A stretch of 64,000 bases of DNA. It comes from Malachius bipustulatus. Taxonomy: Eukaryota; Arthropoda; Insecta; Coleoptera; Melyridae. How positions within the stretch are numbered: the first letter of the stretch is position 1; each line of letters starts with the position of its first letter. The DNA is taken from assembly GCA_910589415.1 (NCBI GenBank), contig OU342630.1, positions 88,222,186 to 88,286,185 on the forward strand. The letters are read 5' to 3'. The position numbers and the translations under genes were made by a program. The notes below the pieces were generated by a model, which saw only the letters and a program-made list of their open reading frames with translations, searched no databases and had not been told where the DNA came from. Of the stretch, positions 9,741 to 20,362 are shown one piece after another.

Positions 9741-11422
9741 CAAAACTGCAAAATGCCAGTTTTGCAGTCGAGAACGAAAATTTTTCAAAAAAAAATCTTT
9801 CGAGAATGCAAAAGAATTTCGCAATTGTCTATCAAACAACATTTTTTCGAATACTGGACTTATCCGAAAGCTTCATGAAATTACCAATAAAATTAGGAAT
9901 ATGAAAAGAAAATGTTGGCATTCGTAATTATTTTAATTGCCATCTATTTCACATATTTTGTCATCCTGCACATAATATTTTAATATTTAATAATTATTCT
10001 TTGGTACCGATGCACCATCCATAGCAATATAACAAATAAGCTTAGTAAACAATAAACTAAAACACGCGTAGACGAAAATTAGCCTGCAAAACTGTAGACA
10101 CAAATCGGACGTTTTGAAACTTAATAATTATTACGTAAAAGTGAAGTTTTAATGACATTATATGAAAAAATAACAAACTATTACGAATGACAATTTGAAA
10201 ATAACAGTCGACGTGTTTATGCACTTTTTTTATTTATGCCAACTATAGAATTTATCCGTTAGTTTATCCGTTGTCCGAAGTTTTGGCAGCACTTTATTGA
10301 TAAGGTATAAACTAGCTTTTTCTCGTTAGAAAAAGGCTTCAATCAAAATGATAGTGGTAACTTTCTTAATTAAACTCTCTTGATAAAACTGATAATACTA
10401 ACCGTAACTATTAATTAAAGCTTATTGAATATTTACTCCTAAATAAATACTATAAGGTGCTAAGGCAAAAAAAAATGAAGTCGTGGATTTTATATAAAAA
10501 GTATATGCTTAATAATTGAGTCCCCCTCTTTAAGTTTGTTTCACGAGTTATGAAACAGCTTGTATTTACGATGCTGGATTTAATTTACCATGCACATGTA
10601 AATCTGTAAGACCGAATATTGAACATTTACAAAGGCTCTTCACAAGTTTTTATATTTCTACCTGTTGTGCGGCACGTTCTATATTACTAGTACATAAATA
10701 TTAAACGAAGACTGGAGCTTCTTGCTTTACGGTTTAGAACCATTATATCATCTTCCGGCTTGATTAAGCATCACTTTATAGGTCGTATATATGAATTATA
10801 TGACAACTTTGGTGGCCCAACTCGATAAAAGCCACTCTCAGGTAAGTCCAAGCTGTTTTCATTTAATATTAAAGATACCGGAGAAAAGGATCCTGTATAT
10901 CTCTATCAAATAAGTTTGTCTTCCTTATAGCGAGAGAGACATAGAGATAGCGAGCTTACTTCAAATAATAAACAATAAAGAAGGTATCCATTAATTTGAA
11001 TAAACGTTCATTGTTTACTGTATACATACTTCGTTGCCGAACTTTGAGGGAAGCTTTTAGACGCTTTGTTGTTCATGATCACTTAGAAGTTTCAAGCAAA
11101 AAGGACTTTTGACGTTGTCTTCCGTACATCTACATATCTACAAAGATGCTTACACATACACAAGCTTCTTGCCTGTGATGTTCCTGGTATCTGATAATAT
11201 GTCAATATCTTGTAAGCATGAGTGAACGAACGTAATGTATAACATGCCTTCATATTAGATTTCATATTCATCATGTGAAGTTAGATTCGATCAAATTCCA
11301 GATAAGATATTGTTCAAATTTTACAACAGTTGTTGTATGACAGAAAGTTTGATGAGCTAAGGCTGGAAAAAGCCGTACTGTGTATACCAATAATAAAGTG
11401 TAAGTTTTAGTTTTTAAAACTT
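9741..11422. other. Unassigned AT-rich stretch
   Basis: No transposon ends or domains are recognised. The only coding-like signal is the small splice-bounded frame at 10782-10841, listed separately. Confidence 0.45.
10782..10841 (+). other. Candidate 60-bp internal exon (weak)
   Basis: A TTTATAG acceptor is followed by exactly 20 open codons (VVYMNYMTTLVAQLDKSHSQ) and then CAG|GTAAGT, a consensus 5' splice donor. The length is a multiple of three. The acceptor has a poor pyrimidine tract and the peptide matches no family I know. It may be a real small exon or chance; transcript data would decide. Confidence 0.2.
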
Positions 11423-11752
11423 TTTTTCAACCGATGCAAGGTTTTCTGATAAAAAAATAAATATCATACCTAATTATGTTTAGACACATGTGTTTGAGTA
11501 TAGAAAGTTGAATATTTTACAAATCAAAATAAATTCACAAATTCGGCAGTTTCGCTTTTATTTACGTTAAATGACGTTTACTATCTACTGGCCATTTTTT
11601 TAAGAGTCAGATATTATGAGAACACGTTTTTTTTTCTATCGGAGTACAGATTGAATCGAACTTCTGCAGTTCTGTAGCAGTTTCAGAAAGAGGCAACCTA
11701 AAATGTATTCTATTTTTTTTATCAGAAAACCTTGCATCGGTTGAAAAAAGTC
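11423..11752. mobile_element. Hairpin MITE of about 330 bp
   Basis: TTTTTTTCAACCGATGCAAG plus GTTTTCTGATAAAAAAATA (11423-11462) is mirrored by TATTTTTTTTATCAGAAAAC plus CTTGCATCGGTTGAAAAAA (about 11711-11750). The CAACCGATG word also occurs in the inner inverted repeat near 43130 and 43400. No coding capacity is seen. Confidence 0.65.
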
Positions 11753-11879
11753 AAAAGATCATATTTACTCAAAAATGAAAGAGAATTGGAAAAATAATTT
11801 TATTTTCATAAAAAAGCAGTGGCGTACTATTTTTTTTCAAAAACATTAAGTGTAACGCAACTTGCACGAACGCCACTGC

Positions 11880-12118
11880 TACGGTAACTAAAAGTTATAC
11901 GTTTGGAAATGCCTCTTGATGCATGGAAGGTGTATCTTGATTCTTATCAAAGTAAACTTATAAACTTAAAAAACGATTTTTTTTTCTTGAAACTTCAACA
12001 CCCTGTAGTTAAAAAGTTAAGCCTCTTAGGACATACGTTTATATTTACTTTTTTTCCTAAAATTATCTCATCAATCACCCTCTGAATTTTCTCGGTTTAT
12101 TTTAGATACAGCCTGTAT
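11880..12118. repeat. Half of a TACAGGGTG-type element
   Basis: CTTGAAACTTCAACACCCTGT near 11986 matches the element at 5426-6185. The right terminus ATTTTAGATACAGCCTGTA (about 12100-12118) resembles TTATTTAGATACACCCTGTA at the right end of the 18368-19137 element. The left partner is not clear. A poly-G run follows near 12170. Confidence 0.5.
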
Positions 12119-12388
12119 ATTATCATCATGGAGTGAAAAGAAAACTGTAAAATAGATTTGAGATATTTGGGGGGGGGGAGTTATTGAAAAAAGGTATGTG
12201 GGTTAATGGAGGGGAGGTGATTTAAAGAGGGGGAAAAATTTATAAGAATTTTAAATTGAACACTCAACAGTGAACGAACGTCCAGAAAGGGAGTTAGTGA
12301 AGTTATGATGGCAAAATCAAGACAAATGTTCAAATGGTCGAAACGGTTTAGCATTCACTGCTGGAAAAGTCGAATAATGTATCTAAAG

Positions 12389-13227
12389 TCTGTACACTGA
12401 GAGTTGTCTGTTGTGAGAACTAAGGATACATCATCTCGTTATGTTTCTTACTCCTTCTATTGCATTGCATGGTCAATCGAGTTAAAATGGGACGTATTGT
12501 CAGAAATACGTTTGAATCGTCAGCAATTCTAAAAAGATGAGCGAGAGTGAGACGGAAGTATCGACTCGCGTCTTGATACGCTTAGATCGATACGATATTA
12601 CGATAAGATTGTCGTCGTTACTATCAGTAGTGTCAGTGTCAGCGGTAAATATACTAAATAAGGTTTGTCTTGTGATTTGAAACGTTTTTAGTACGAAATT
12701 AGCAGAATTACCTGTGTCCTGTGTTGTATTGTTGTTTGTATTTATTATATTGTCCTGTGATAAACTATGAGTAACTTATTATAATTGCTCAAATGCCTAA
12801 AAATCTACTTCCTTGTTTTGCCTGGGAAACGATTGAACTCCCTAGTACGTGGTCTTGTGGTTAAATTGCTGGAATATTTTACTTGCAAATAAGAAAACGG
12901 AGGTGTTATTCTTTCTTTTAAACGGCAACCAGCAGGTAGGTGACATGATATTTCTATCATGATGATAACAATAATTATTATGATTCTTATTTACTTGCAT
13001 TATATAATATTTGTTATTAAAAAGTTGCAAGGCACTACTTCGTCAATAACTTGTCGAAATAATATATTTATAGGATATTCATTATTCCTCAACACACGCC
13101 ACTGACACGAACTGCGATACCACATCTGGTTCGACTTAGAAATAAGTGTACGATTCAAATCGAATTAAATGAAATTGTTTAGTCAGAATCAGTGTGGCAT
13201 GACAACGGACAACTCTCAGTGTACAGA
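12389..13227. mobile_element. Non-autonomous DNA transposon with TCTGTACACTGAGAG ends (839 bp)
   Basis: The left end TCTGTACACTGAGAGTTGTC followed by TGTTGT is mirrored at the right by ACAACGG then ACAACTCTCAGTGTACAGA, a terminal inverted repeat of about 26 bp. The interior is unlike the TACAGGGTG families and carries no transposase. A GC-richer section at about 12540-12660 is the only compositional change. No target-site duplication is obvious, and the superfamily is not assigned. Confidence 0.6.
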
Positions 13228-14367
13228 GAGTATCTACTTTTAATAATGTAATTTTTTTTAATTGACAAATATTACGACAACTGCCACTTTGGATCTTGCC
13301 CTCAAAACTTTTGTTTTGATTTTACCATTATTGGTAGGATCAATCTAACTTATTTTCTAATCCTTCTGTATTAACCCTTGTGAACACATCGCTTACTAAC
13401 TGTAATGACCAATTGCGGTGTATTCTCAATTTTCGTTCTTCTTTTAAATAAAACACGCAAGCATATGTATAGGTAATATTCACCCAGAGACGAATAAAAA
13501 ATTCCGTCTATCTATTGAATGAATTATTCTACTTGCGAATGTATATTATAGGCATCAGCTGGGACTTGCTCTGATGAACAATTATAGGTATACAGGTAAT
13601 GATAAATTACCTATCTTCGTATTTCAAACAATAAGCTAATGGTAGATATAGAATCCCAGCTTAGAAATGGAGCTGTCAAATTGGTTCTCTCTCCAACATC
13701 CATCACTTTCATCTGACCTACATAATAGGTATCTTAATTCACTCCCTAATAATAAGACGTACCTGCAATAATATATTTTCTAATGTTACTTCGAATGCTC
13801 TGATAGGCAATAATGGATTGTACATGGAAATAATATGTATTGATTGCTTAGTGGCTTGAGAAATGGGTAACGGTATGAATTTAGTGCTGTTATTTTTCAT
13901 TTAAATTCGAAATGCCAATCAATGTTTGAATAGAGCTAATTTAACACCGGTTTTTATTACAGTGTTTCCCAGTTTTACTACAAGCTATCAATAGCCCGCC
14001 ATGATCGCTAAATATCATTTACGATAATAAAACTTATTTAATCAAAATATACACAATAACCAGTGGTACAATTTAGGCTTTACATGTGCAGATGTTTCAT
14101 TTTCGTGAGAACTGTAATGCAAAAATAAACAATTCGGTCGGTATAGACAGAAAGAAAAATAAAACTCTTCAGTACTTAGGACTGACATTGTTTTATAAAT
14201 AATGTCATCGCAGTGGATATATAGAGAGGGATTGAAATGATCCAATTGAGGTTGAGTTTGTTGTAGATCTCCAAGAAAATTTATTTGTTTTGGTGTTTAT
14301 ATCAAGTTTATGTCATAGACTATACTATTACAAAAAATAAACATCGTATTCTTGCCTAAGCATGCCA
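13228..14367. other. No recognisable feature
   Basis: AT-rich sequence without domains, transposon ends or RNA genes that I can identify. Confidence 0.5.
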
Positions 14368-14510
14368 TTAAAAAAAAACATAACTTTGATATGTTTCATA
14401 TTTTGGGACCCTCTGTATATTATGAATATAATTTTAAAATGTCCCTTTAACGGGTCTGTATCCTTTTCAAAAACAAAAGTTTCTTAAAATCGAGGGACAT
14501 AGCCATAATC
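14368..14510 (+). repeat. Dispersed repeat, copy 1 (second copy at 59311-59452)
   Basis: The words CATAACTTTGATATGTTTCA, GGGACCCTCTGTATATTATG, AAATGTCCCTTTAACGGGT and AAATCGAGGGACATA occur in the same order and orientation at 59311-59452 with a few mismatches. It is probably the end of a larger element. Around 14600-14665 a CATTCTTGC...AAGCATG module partly duplicates 14345-14365. Confidence 0.65.
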
Positions 14511-15398
14511 GTCTGTTCAGTATACCGTGAATAATAAACTTTAACCAAACACATTTTTTTAAACATTAGTGTTTAAAGTTTTTCCATCTGTATATGCAGA
14601 GATTCTACTAAGTAAGGGTTGAAAACATAAATTTTATCGCATTCTTGCTTAAGTCAAGGCTTAAGCATGACATTTAAAAATTTTTATATCCTCAATTAAA
14701 GTGCTAATTATACAGGTTCTTCCAATTCGACCCCCCCCCCACCTTATCTTGAAAAGTAATAATTTTTCAGAAAATTCTCAAAAACGTCAATAAATTTTGG
14801 GAGAGAAGAAATGTCATAAAATCCTATTGTTTCTAAAATTTAATCTTACTGGTTGCAGAAATCAGTGTTAAATTATAAGTTTACAACAGAGCGCTATATA
14901 AAGCGTAGTGTCAGATAGTGATTTGAGATACATAAATATTAATCCTCCGTACAGTAATAAAGTAATCGGAATGACACGGTTAAATTAAACATTGTTCTGT
15001 GTAAATCCATGAACAAATAAAAATCGTTACCAAAGGCTATTATAGAAGGTATGTAAGTTTGTTCTCCAACCATAAAATGTACCTACCTCAATGGTACAGT
15101 TTCTTCATACCAAAATGCTTAATCACAATCACGGCTTCCCTGAAACAAAACCTATTAATTCCCCTTGACAAGTAAATAAATATGATGTTACCTTCCTTCC
15201 TAAATAAGAAGTTATTGAAAATTTTATAAACGTTGTAGGCGACCATTTTAGTTATTTGCGTTAAATTTTTTTGTGGCATTTTTAATTGTGTAATTGTGTA
15301 TAATGGAAGATTGTTAAAATATAGATGTCTATAATGGCTAGGGTCTGGAAATTTGTTTTTTGTACAGTCAGCTCTAGTATTGAGGAGAGATAATACTA
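14511..15398. other. Mixed repeat debris, no gene
   Basis: A poly-C run followed by CACCTTATCTTGAAAAG (about 14730-14755) resembles the GACAAGGTGGGG part of the 58341-58988 palindrome. Nothing else is recognised. Confidence 0.4.
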
Positions 15399-15443
15399 AG
15401 AGAGAGAGAGAGATAGATAGAGAGAGAGAGAGAGACAGACAGA
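15399..15443. repeat. GA-rich microsatellite
   Basis: Runs of AG dinucleotides are broken by GATA and GACA units over about 45 bp. Confidence 0.9.
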
Positions 15444-15566
15444 AATAAAGAGCCGGTGATCAAACAGCATACTTACATTTTTTGGTCCTCGAGTCCAGCA
15501 TATTTTGATTCAAGAAATTCGAAATAAATGGTGAGTGAAACTATTTCGTGTTCGAAAATTCAGCTA

Positions 15567-16300
15567 TACAGGGTGTTCTACAAGCTCTATGACAAACTTT
15601 GACAGATGGTAGGTTGCTTGATTTTAAATATATTTTTTTCAATAAACATGGGTCCGATTCGTTTTTGTTTAGAAGTTACAAGCATTTAAAGAATCGTAAT
15701 TTTTTCATAGACATTTCTTAGAACACGACCTTTTAGAGTTTATTGATGACGTGCAACTCAATATTATTCAAAATATGTGGTATCAGCATGACGGTGCACC
15801 ACCACATAGAGGAAGACAAGTTGCTGCTTGGCTAAATGAACATTTCCCGAATAAATGGATAGGTCAAGGAGGTCCAATATCATGGCCACCTCGTTCTCCC
15901 GATCTGAATCCTCTGGATTTTTATTTATGGGGACACATGAAGCAGCTGGTCTACCATGTTGAAATCGCTACCCATCAGCAGTTACTTGAAAGAATTCAGG
16001 ATGCAGCTAACCAAATAAGAAATGATCCAAATCTCATTCTTCGAGTGACCGAATCTTTAGTTCGTCGATGTGAGGCTTGCATTCAAGCTGAGGGTGGACA
16101 TTTCGAACAATTTTTATAGTCTTAAGTTTTGTGATTATCATTTAATTTAAATCTTTATTGTTGATTGTTATTAAAGGTTAAATGCTTGTAACTTCTAAAC
16201 AAAAACGAATCGGACCCATGTTTATTACAAAAAATATGTTTAAAATCAAGCAACCTACCATCTGTCAAAGTTTGTCATAGAGCTTGTAGAACACCCTGTA
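15567..16300 (+). mobile_element. Internally deleted mariner-like (DD41D group) transposon
   Basis: TACAGGGTGTTCTACAAGCT at 15567 is mirrored by AGCTTGTAGAACACCCTGTA ending at 16300. The inverted repeats run about 125 bp (15567-15690 and 16177-16300) and are nearly identical by eye. TA lies on both outer sides (15565-15566 and 16301-16302), as expected for the TA target duplication of IS630-Tc1-mariner elements. Between them is only the C-terminal part of a transposase, so the 5' part of the gene, including the DNA-binding domain and first catalytic Asp, has been lost. The copy cannot move itself. Its termini are the same TACAGGGTG type as most palindromic elements in this window. Confidence 0.88.
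15703..16119 (+). pseudogene. Mariner-like DD41D transposase, C-terminal half (relic 2)
   Basis: The frame reads HFLEHDLLEFIDD, then MWYQHDGAPPH (second catalytic Asp), WLNEHFPNKWIG, WPPRSPDLNPLDFYLWG (third catalytic Asp), and ends GGHFEQFL at a TAG stop. Exactly 41 residues separate the Asp of HDGAPPH from the Asp of PLDF, giving DD41D spacing, the mark of the rosa-like group of mariner relatives. Full transposases of this superfamily are roughly 330-350 residues; about 139 codons remain. The N-terminal helix-turn-helix and first Asp are missing because of an internal deletion, not a stop. The remaining frame is open with no stops, so this is the youngest of the four relics here. In life the protein would bind the terminal repeats and cut and paste the element at TA sites. 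Confidence 0.88.
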
Positions 16301-17415
16301 TAAGTACATTAATGTTTTGAATATAAAATTATTATTATTGCTCTTTTGTTTAATATTTATTACAACTAGTTTTGAATCACATTTGTATAATTTTAGCAAA
16401 AGTAGGTACAGAAATTGTATAATGTGACAAAATTGTCTTTCAGAACCAATTTTGGCAAACTATTAAATCAGATCCTCGTCATACATATTTTACTGTTTTA
16501 AATAGTTTTGATAAGTGAAAGAGGCTACGACTTTAGCTTTCGCCCCCAATCCTGAGGAGAATGAAACTTCACAACTTCTCCACAAACTCCACAACTTCTT
16601 GTGGACAAAGTCCACAAGAAAGTTCAGAAGTCCACTTAAATAGGTGGTTTTATACCGTAAAATATACTTGCTAGCAGTTATACAAATTAGACTACTTACA
16701 ATAATTTTTTTTCTGTCACAATAATTATTATCGAAAAATATTATTTCTATAATTTCAATTTCTTATAAACTAGACTCTTGTCCACCTCATTTCTGAACCT
16801 TTCTATATAATGAACGATGTGTAGGTCAATTTAATAAATCTCAAAGACACAGTTCGACAGGCAGTTCGTTTAATCAATCAAGTTTTCCAATTTAGAAATG
16901 TAGTTTTTAGGATGCTGGGTGAAATCTAAGTTTTCCCTGTGTGGATTAGGTAGGTATTTCAATCTGGGGCAGAACTGCAAAACAAATGGAAATCCAATCG
17001 ATATCCTGGATATAATCCAAATGTAAAAAGCTCTTAATTCATTTGTTCGAACAGATACCTAAATTTCTTTGATTTAGGTATCAGTTACGTGTGCCTGATT
17101 GTGATTCGCTATTATTTTATTATCGAATAATAAATAAAATAAACGAAAAATCCAAGGGAGATATTATGAGATATTACCTTGTACGTAAATTAATAGTATG
17201 TCGCTACTTTATAAGTATTTTGCAGTTTTTCTTTGTAAGTGAGTCTAACTCTTCACCGAGTGTTTCAAAAATTCTCAGTTTTTTTTTTGTCAGGCATGCC
17301 TTCATCTAACCTTGCGTATGCCCTCCCAAAAAATATGTGACTGATTATATACAGAGTGGTGTATATGTTATTTTAGTACCACAAACTAGGGGTTTATTAC
17401 TAATCGCTGACAAGA
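16301..17415. other. No recognisable feature
   Basis: A short repeated CCACAA(G/C)TT motif occurs near 16570-16635. Otherwise the stretch is AT-rich without domains. Confidence 0.45.
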
Positions 17416-17925
17416 TACAGGATGTTTTGTTAGGAAAATATAAGTTTAATAAGTATAATAAGAAAAGTAAGTTTAGAAACTAATAATATAGGTAATAACA
17501 GTTTATTAATTATAGAAATAATTCAACTTGTTGTCCAAGCAGTTTCTGACATTGTCCTTGATTTTAAATACCCCCAGATGAAAAATCTAAAGGTGTCAAG
17601 TCGGGTGAGCACGCAGGCATTCTATCGGTCCTCGCCGCCCCGCATCCACCTGCCAGGAAATACATTGTTGAGAAAGGCAAACCTCAAAAAAAATTATTTA
17701 TTTATTTTGATAAAAAATATGTGGTAAAACAAGAAATCTCGTTTTTTGGAGTTTTTCAGGATATTTCAGCAACGACTGAATTTTGCAACGACTGATTTTG
17801 CAGTTTCTTATACCTAATGTGAAATTGTGAAACATTTTTTCCTCTTTCCTCTAATTTAACCCACCTCGTATCTTTTCCCGTTCCGAGATTCAAATGGTGA
17901 GCATCGAATTGTTAGCCACCCCGTA
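17416..17925. mobile_element. Remnant of a mariner-like element with TACAGGATG and CACCCCGTA ends
   Basis: The left end TACAGGATGTTTTGTTAGG (17416) and right end AGCCACCCCGTA (ending 17925) are only loosely mirrored, so they may belong to two elements. A transposase relic lies inside near the left end. The TTCAGGATATTTCAGCAACGA words near 17750 have a relative near 56395. Confidence 0.5.
17521..17690 (-). pseudogene. Mariner-like transposase relic 3
   Basis: Minus-strand translation with frameshifts gives FLNNVFPGRWM followed by RGG, then CSPDLTPLDF and GYLKSRTMS. This parallels WLNEHFPNKWIGQGG...WPPRSPDLNPLDFYLWGHMK in relic 2, including the third catalytic Asp region. Only about 55 codons survive. 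The PDLTPLDF wording differs from relic 2 and suggests a related but separate lineage. Confidence 0.7.
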
Positions 17926-18266
17926 TATTATTAAGCTTTTTCGGAAGTTAACATATTCTACTCGTTAATAAATCATAATATGAAATATTTATGTGTTTGT
18001 TTACTACTTTTCTGATAGATCACATATTGATCTGTCCGGGAAAGTATTTGTTAAAAAGTCTCCTCTCTCATCCAGGATGTATCTAGTTTTAGCTTTGATT
18101 TGAAAGGTTTTTCGCTCAAAGATTAATAACATAATTCATTGTGATATTAATTTTACATAGAACATGTTGTATTCACAAAAATAGATAAATTATATTTTTA
18201 GTAGTTTCAAGCTGTATACATAGCATATTATTAAATTCCATTAGATTAGGTAGTACTACATTATAG
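17926..18266. other. No recognisable feature
   Basis: AT-rich sequence with no transposon end or coding signal identified. Confidence 0.4.
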
Positions 18267-19282
18267 TTTTTTCTCTCTTGGTTTTCGTCTTTTGTCAATT
18301 TATTGCTTTTCACAGTATGTCAAACGATTTTCCCAATTACGTACAGTGACAGTGACAGTAGGTATTATACATGGTGTATCTAAATAACACCGAAAAAATT
18401 TAAGAGCTGATTCTTTGGTCAAAAATAAACAAAAAATTTCGTATAAACGTGTGTCTAGAAATGCACCCTTTTTGAGATACAGGGAGGGTGTCAAAAAAAG
18501 ATTATTTTACCAGTTTTTTGAAGATATTTGGGAAACCGTTTGAGATATGAAACTCACCTTTTGTAAATGTCATTTATATCATTGATATTTATAGCTACTT
18601 TTTTAATACTGAGTTTTTTCATGTGTCATTATAGCGGAGATCTCAGAAATGAGCGAAGTTTTTTTGCCCTTAATTTTTCGACACTTGTCTTGAAACATTC
18701 AAAGCGAGTTTTTCATCGTAAATGCCCGTTTTTCTCGAAAATGACTCACGTTAGATAACCAAGAGAATCTTTTTGTGTAGAAAACATTGACGGTTAAAAG
18801 TGTGCTTTTAAAATATCAATTTGCCCAGTGTCGTAGATATTAGGGGCAAAAAAATCCCCCCAACCCTAAAAATCTCCGGCACTGGCATACTTAAAGAAGG
18901 TAGTTAGCATTAAAATAATTGCTAATATCAATGCTAAGATCTGTACAAAAGCTGAATTCTGTGTCTTATACGGTTCCCGAGACATCTTCGAAAAACTCGA
19001 AAAACAATCTTTTTTTGACACCCTGTATCTCAAAAAGGGTGCATATCCAGACACACGTTAATAGGAATTTTTTTGTTTATTTTTTATCAAAGAATCCTCC
19101 CCTAAATTTTTTCGGTGTTATTTAGATACACCCTGTATACAATGGAAAAGCATTTGGTATAAAAGGAATCTTATTTGACAATTTCAAATGAAAAATTACA
19201 CTGACGTTTGAGATAAATGGGAAAATCATTTGACAAGTTTGGAAACAAAATTGACAAAAGAGGAAACCCAAGAGAAAAACAC
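18267..19282. mobile_element. Outer inverted repeat enclosing the 18368-19137 element
   Basis: TTTTTCTCTCTTGGTTTTCG, CTTTTGTCAATTT and ATGTCAAACGATTTTCCCA (18267-18335) are mirrored by TGGGAAAATCATTTGACAAG, AAATTGACAAAAG and GGAAACCCAAGAGAAAAAC (19218-19280). The inner element sits between these arms, which suggests insertion into the centre of an older palindrome. Confidence 0.65.
18368..19137. mobile_element. Inverted-repeat TACAGGGTG-type element (770 bp)
   Basis: The left end is TACATGGTGTATCTAAATAA and the right end TTATTTAGATACACCCTGTA. Arms of about 170 bp include CACCCTTTTTGAGATACAGG, mirrored by CCTGTATCTCAAAAAGGGTG, and GAAGATATTTGGGAAACCG, mirrored by CGGTTCCCGAGACATCTTC. The centre contains CAGTGTCGTAGATATTAGGGG and no transposase. 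TA flanks the right end. The right terminus resembles the one at about 12118. Confidence 0.75.
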
Positions 19283-19360
19283 TGTAATAAAAAGTAGTCA
19301 CCTGCGAATGAACATTATACATTTTTTTTTCAAATTTATTTCAAAACTTGCTATGTAAAG

Positions 19361-19509
19361 TATAGTGTGAGAAAATGAGAACGTAATTTAAGCAGGTTTT
19401 GGAAAAAAAATTCATGTATGAGATTGAATTTGCAAAACTGTAAATAATCTCAGAAATGATTTTTTCCAAAGCCTGCCTAAATTATGTTCCCATTTACTCA
19501 CACGATATA
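19361..19509. mobile_element. 149-bp palindromic MITE; half copy at 36612-36705
   Basis: TATAGTGTGAGAAAATGAGA, then TAATTTAAGCAGG and TTTTGGAAAAAAAATTCAT is mirrored by ATGATTTTTTCCAAAGCCTG, CCTAAATTATGTTCCC and TACTCACACGATATA. The loop holds TTTGCAAAACTGTAAATAAT. At 36612-36705 only the loop side and right arm survive (TTTGCAGTTTTACAGG, TTTTTTCCAAGGCCTGCC, TTACACGATAGA). Confidence 0.75.
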
Positions 19510-20097
19510 TTATGACTATAAAGACGTTAAACGGGTAATTTATGTTAATTATGATATCATAGCAGGTATTAACTGTTGGCTTGTAAAGAAGAAAAAAAAT
19601 GGGTTACTAACCCTAGAATTAAATGGAAATGTTGCTTTTATTTAAGTACGTTCATCCTATAGGTAAAACTGGTAAAACTTATTGGATCTTGGTTTATATA
19701 TCTTCAAATAAAGGATAATCCTTTCTCTTCGTATACAATCTTCAAGCATAACTTGCCTCGTGTCATGTAAAATATAACTAATGGCTAACAATAAGATAAC
19801 TCTATGACTTCTTTACTTCTTTAATTTCATTACGGTGTTAACGACATAATTATCTTTAGTGCAGGATCTGTGATTTATCATCCCCCATTACTCAGCATTG
19901 GCCTCAAAAGGCGCTGGAAAAGAAAGTTCTCTAGACAGTATCAAGGCCTATTCACACAGTAGAGTTACTTTATGACGACATATTTAAATACTATACGTTT
20001 TGATAGGTGCATACTAATAATTTTAATGTTTAAAATCACTTAAATAGTAAATATTTACATACATTACAGTAAATCACGTGAATACATCATTGTAATT
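19510..20097. other. No recognisable feature
   Basis: AT-rich sequence without identifiable genes or repeat ends. Confidence 0.45.
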
Positions 20098-20362
20098 ATT
20101 AATGCTCAAAATTGTCCTCATTCTCTTCAATACATACTTAACGACGAACTAGAGAGTTTTTCATGCGAAAATAAAATTGTAATGTGTTAATTTCTTTGTG
20201 ACAAGAAATTTGCTTCATATATTCCTAAACATAAAAATCCCTAGGATTCAATTGCGGTGGCCATGGAATTAGACCAAAATTACCCATCCACTTATTTTCA
20301 AAATGTTGGTTTAACCAATCGACGAGTACCAATCCGCGATAGAACTTGCAGAAACCTATCGT
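20098..20362 (-). pseudogene. Mariner-like DD41D-type transposase relic 4
   Basis: The minus strand gives RGLVLVDWLNQHFENKWMG, then LIPWPPQLNPRDFY, a stop, EYMKQISCHKEI, and NSLVRR; the end VCIEENEDNFEH precedes a TAA. Block by block this follows relic 2 (VAAWLNEHFPNKWIG, ISWPPRSPDLNPLDFY, HMKQLVY, ESLVRRCEACIQ, GGHFEQFL). The SPD triplet is missing and a short section between MKQ and SLVRR is deleted, so the copy is inactive. It is closer to relic 2 than to relics 1 and 3. Terminal repeats are not evident. Confidence 0.75.

Noticed and set aside
15399..15443. CRISPR-like or regulatory repeat
   Set aside because: It is a simple GA/GATA microsatellite in eukaryotic DNA.
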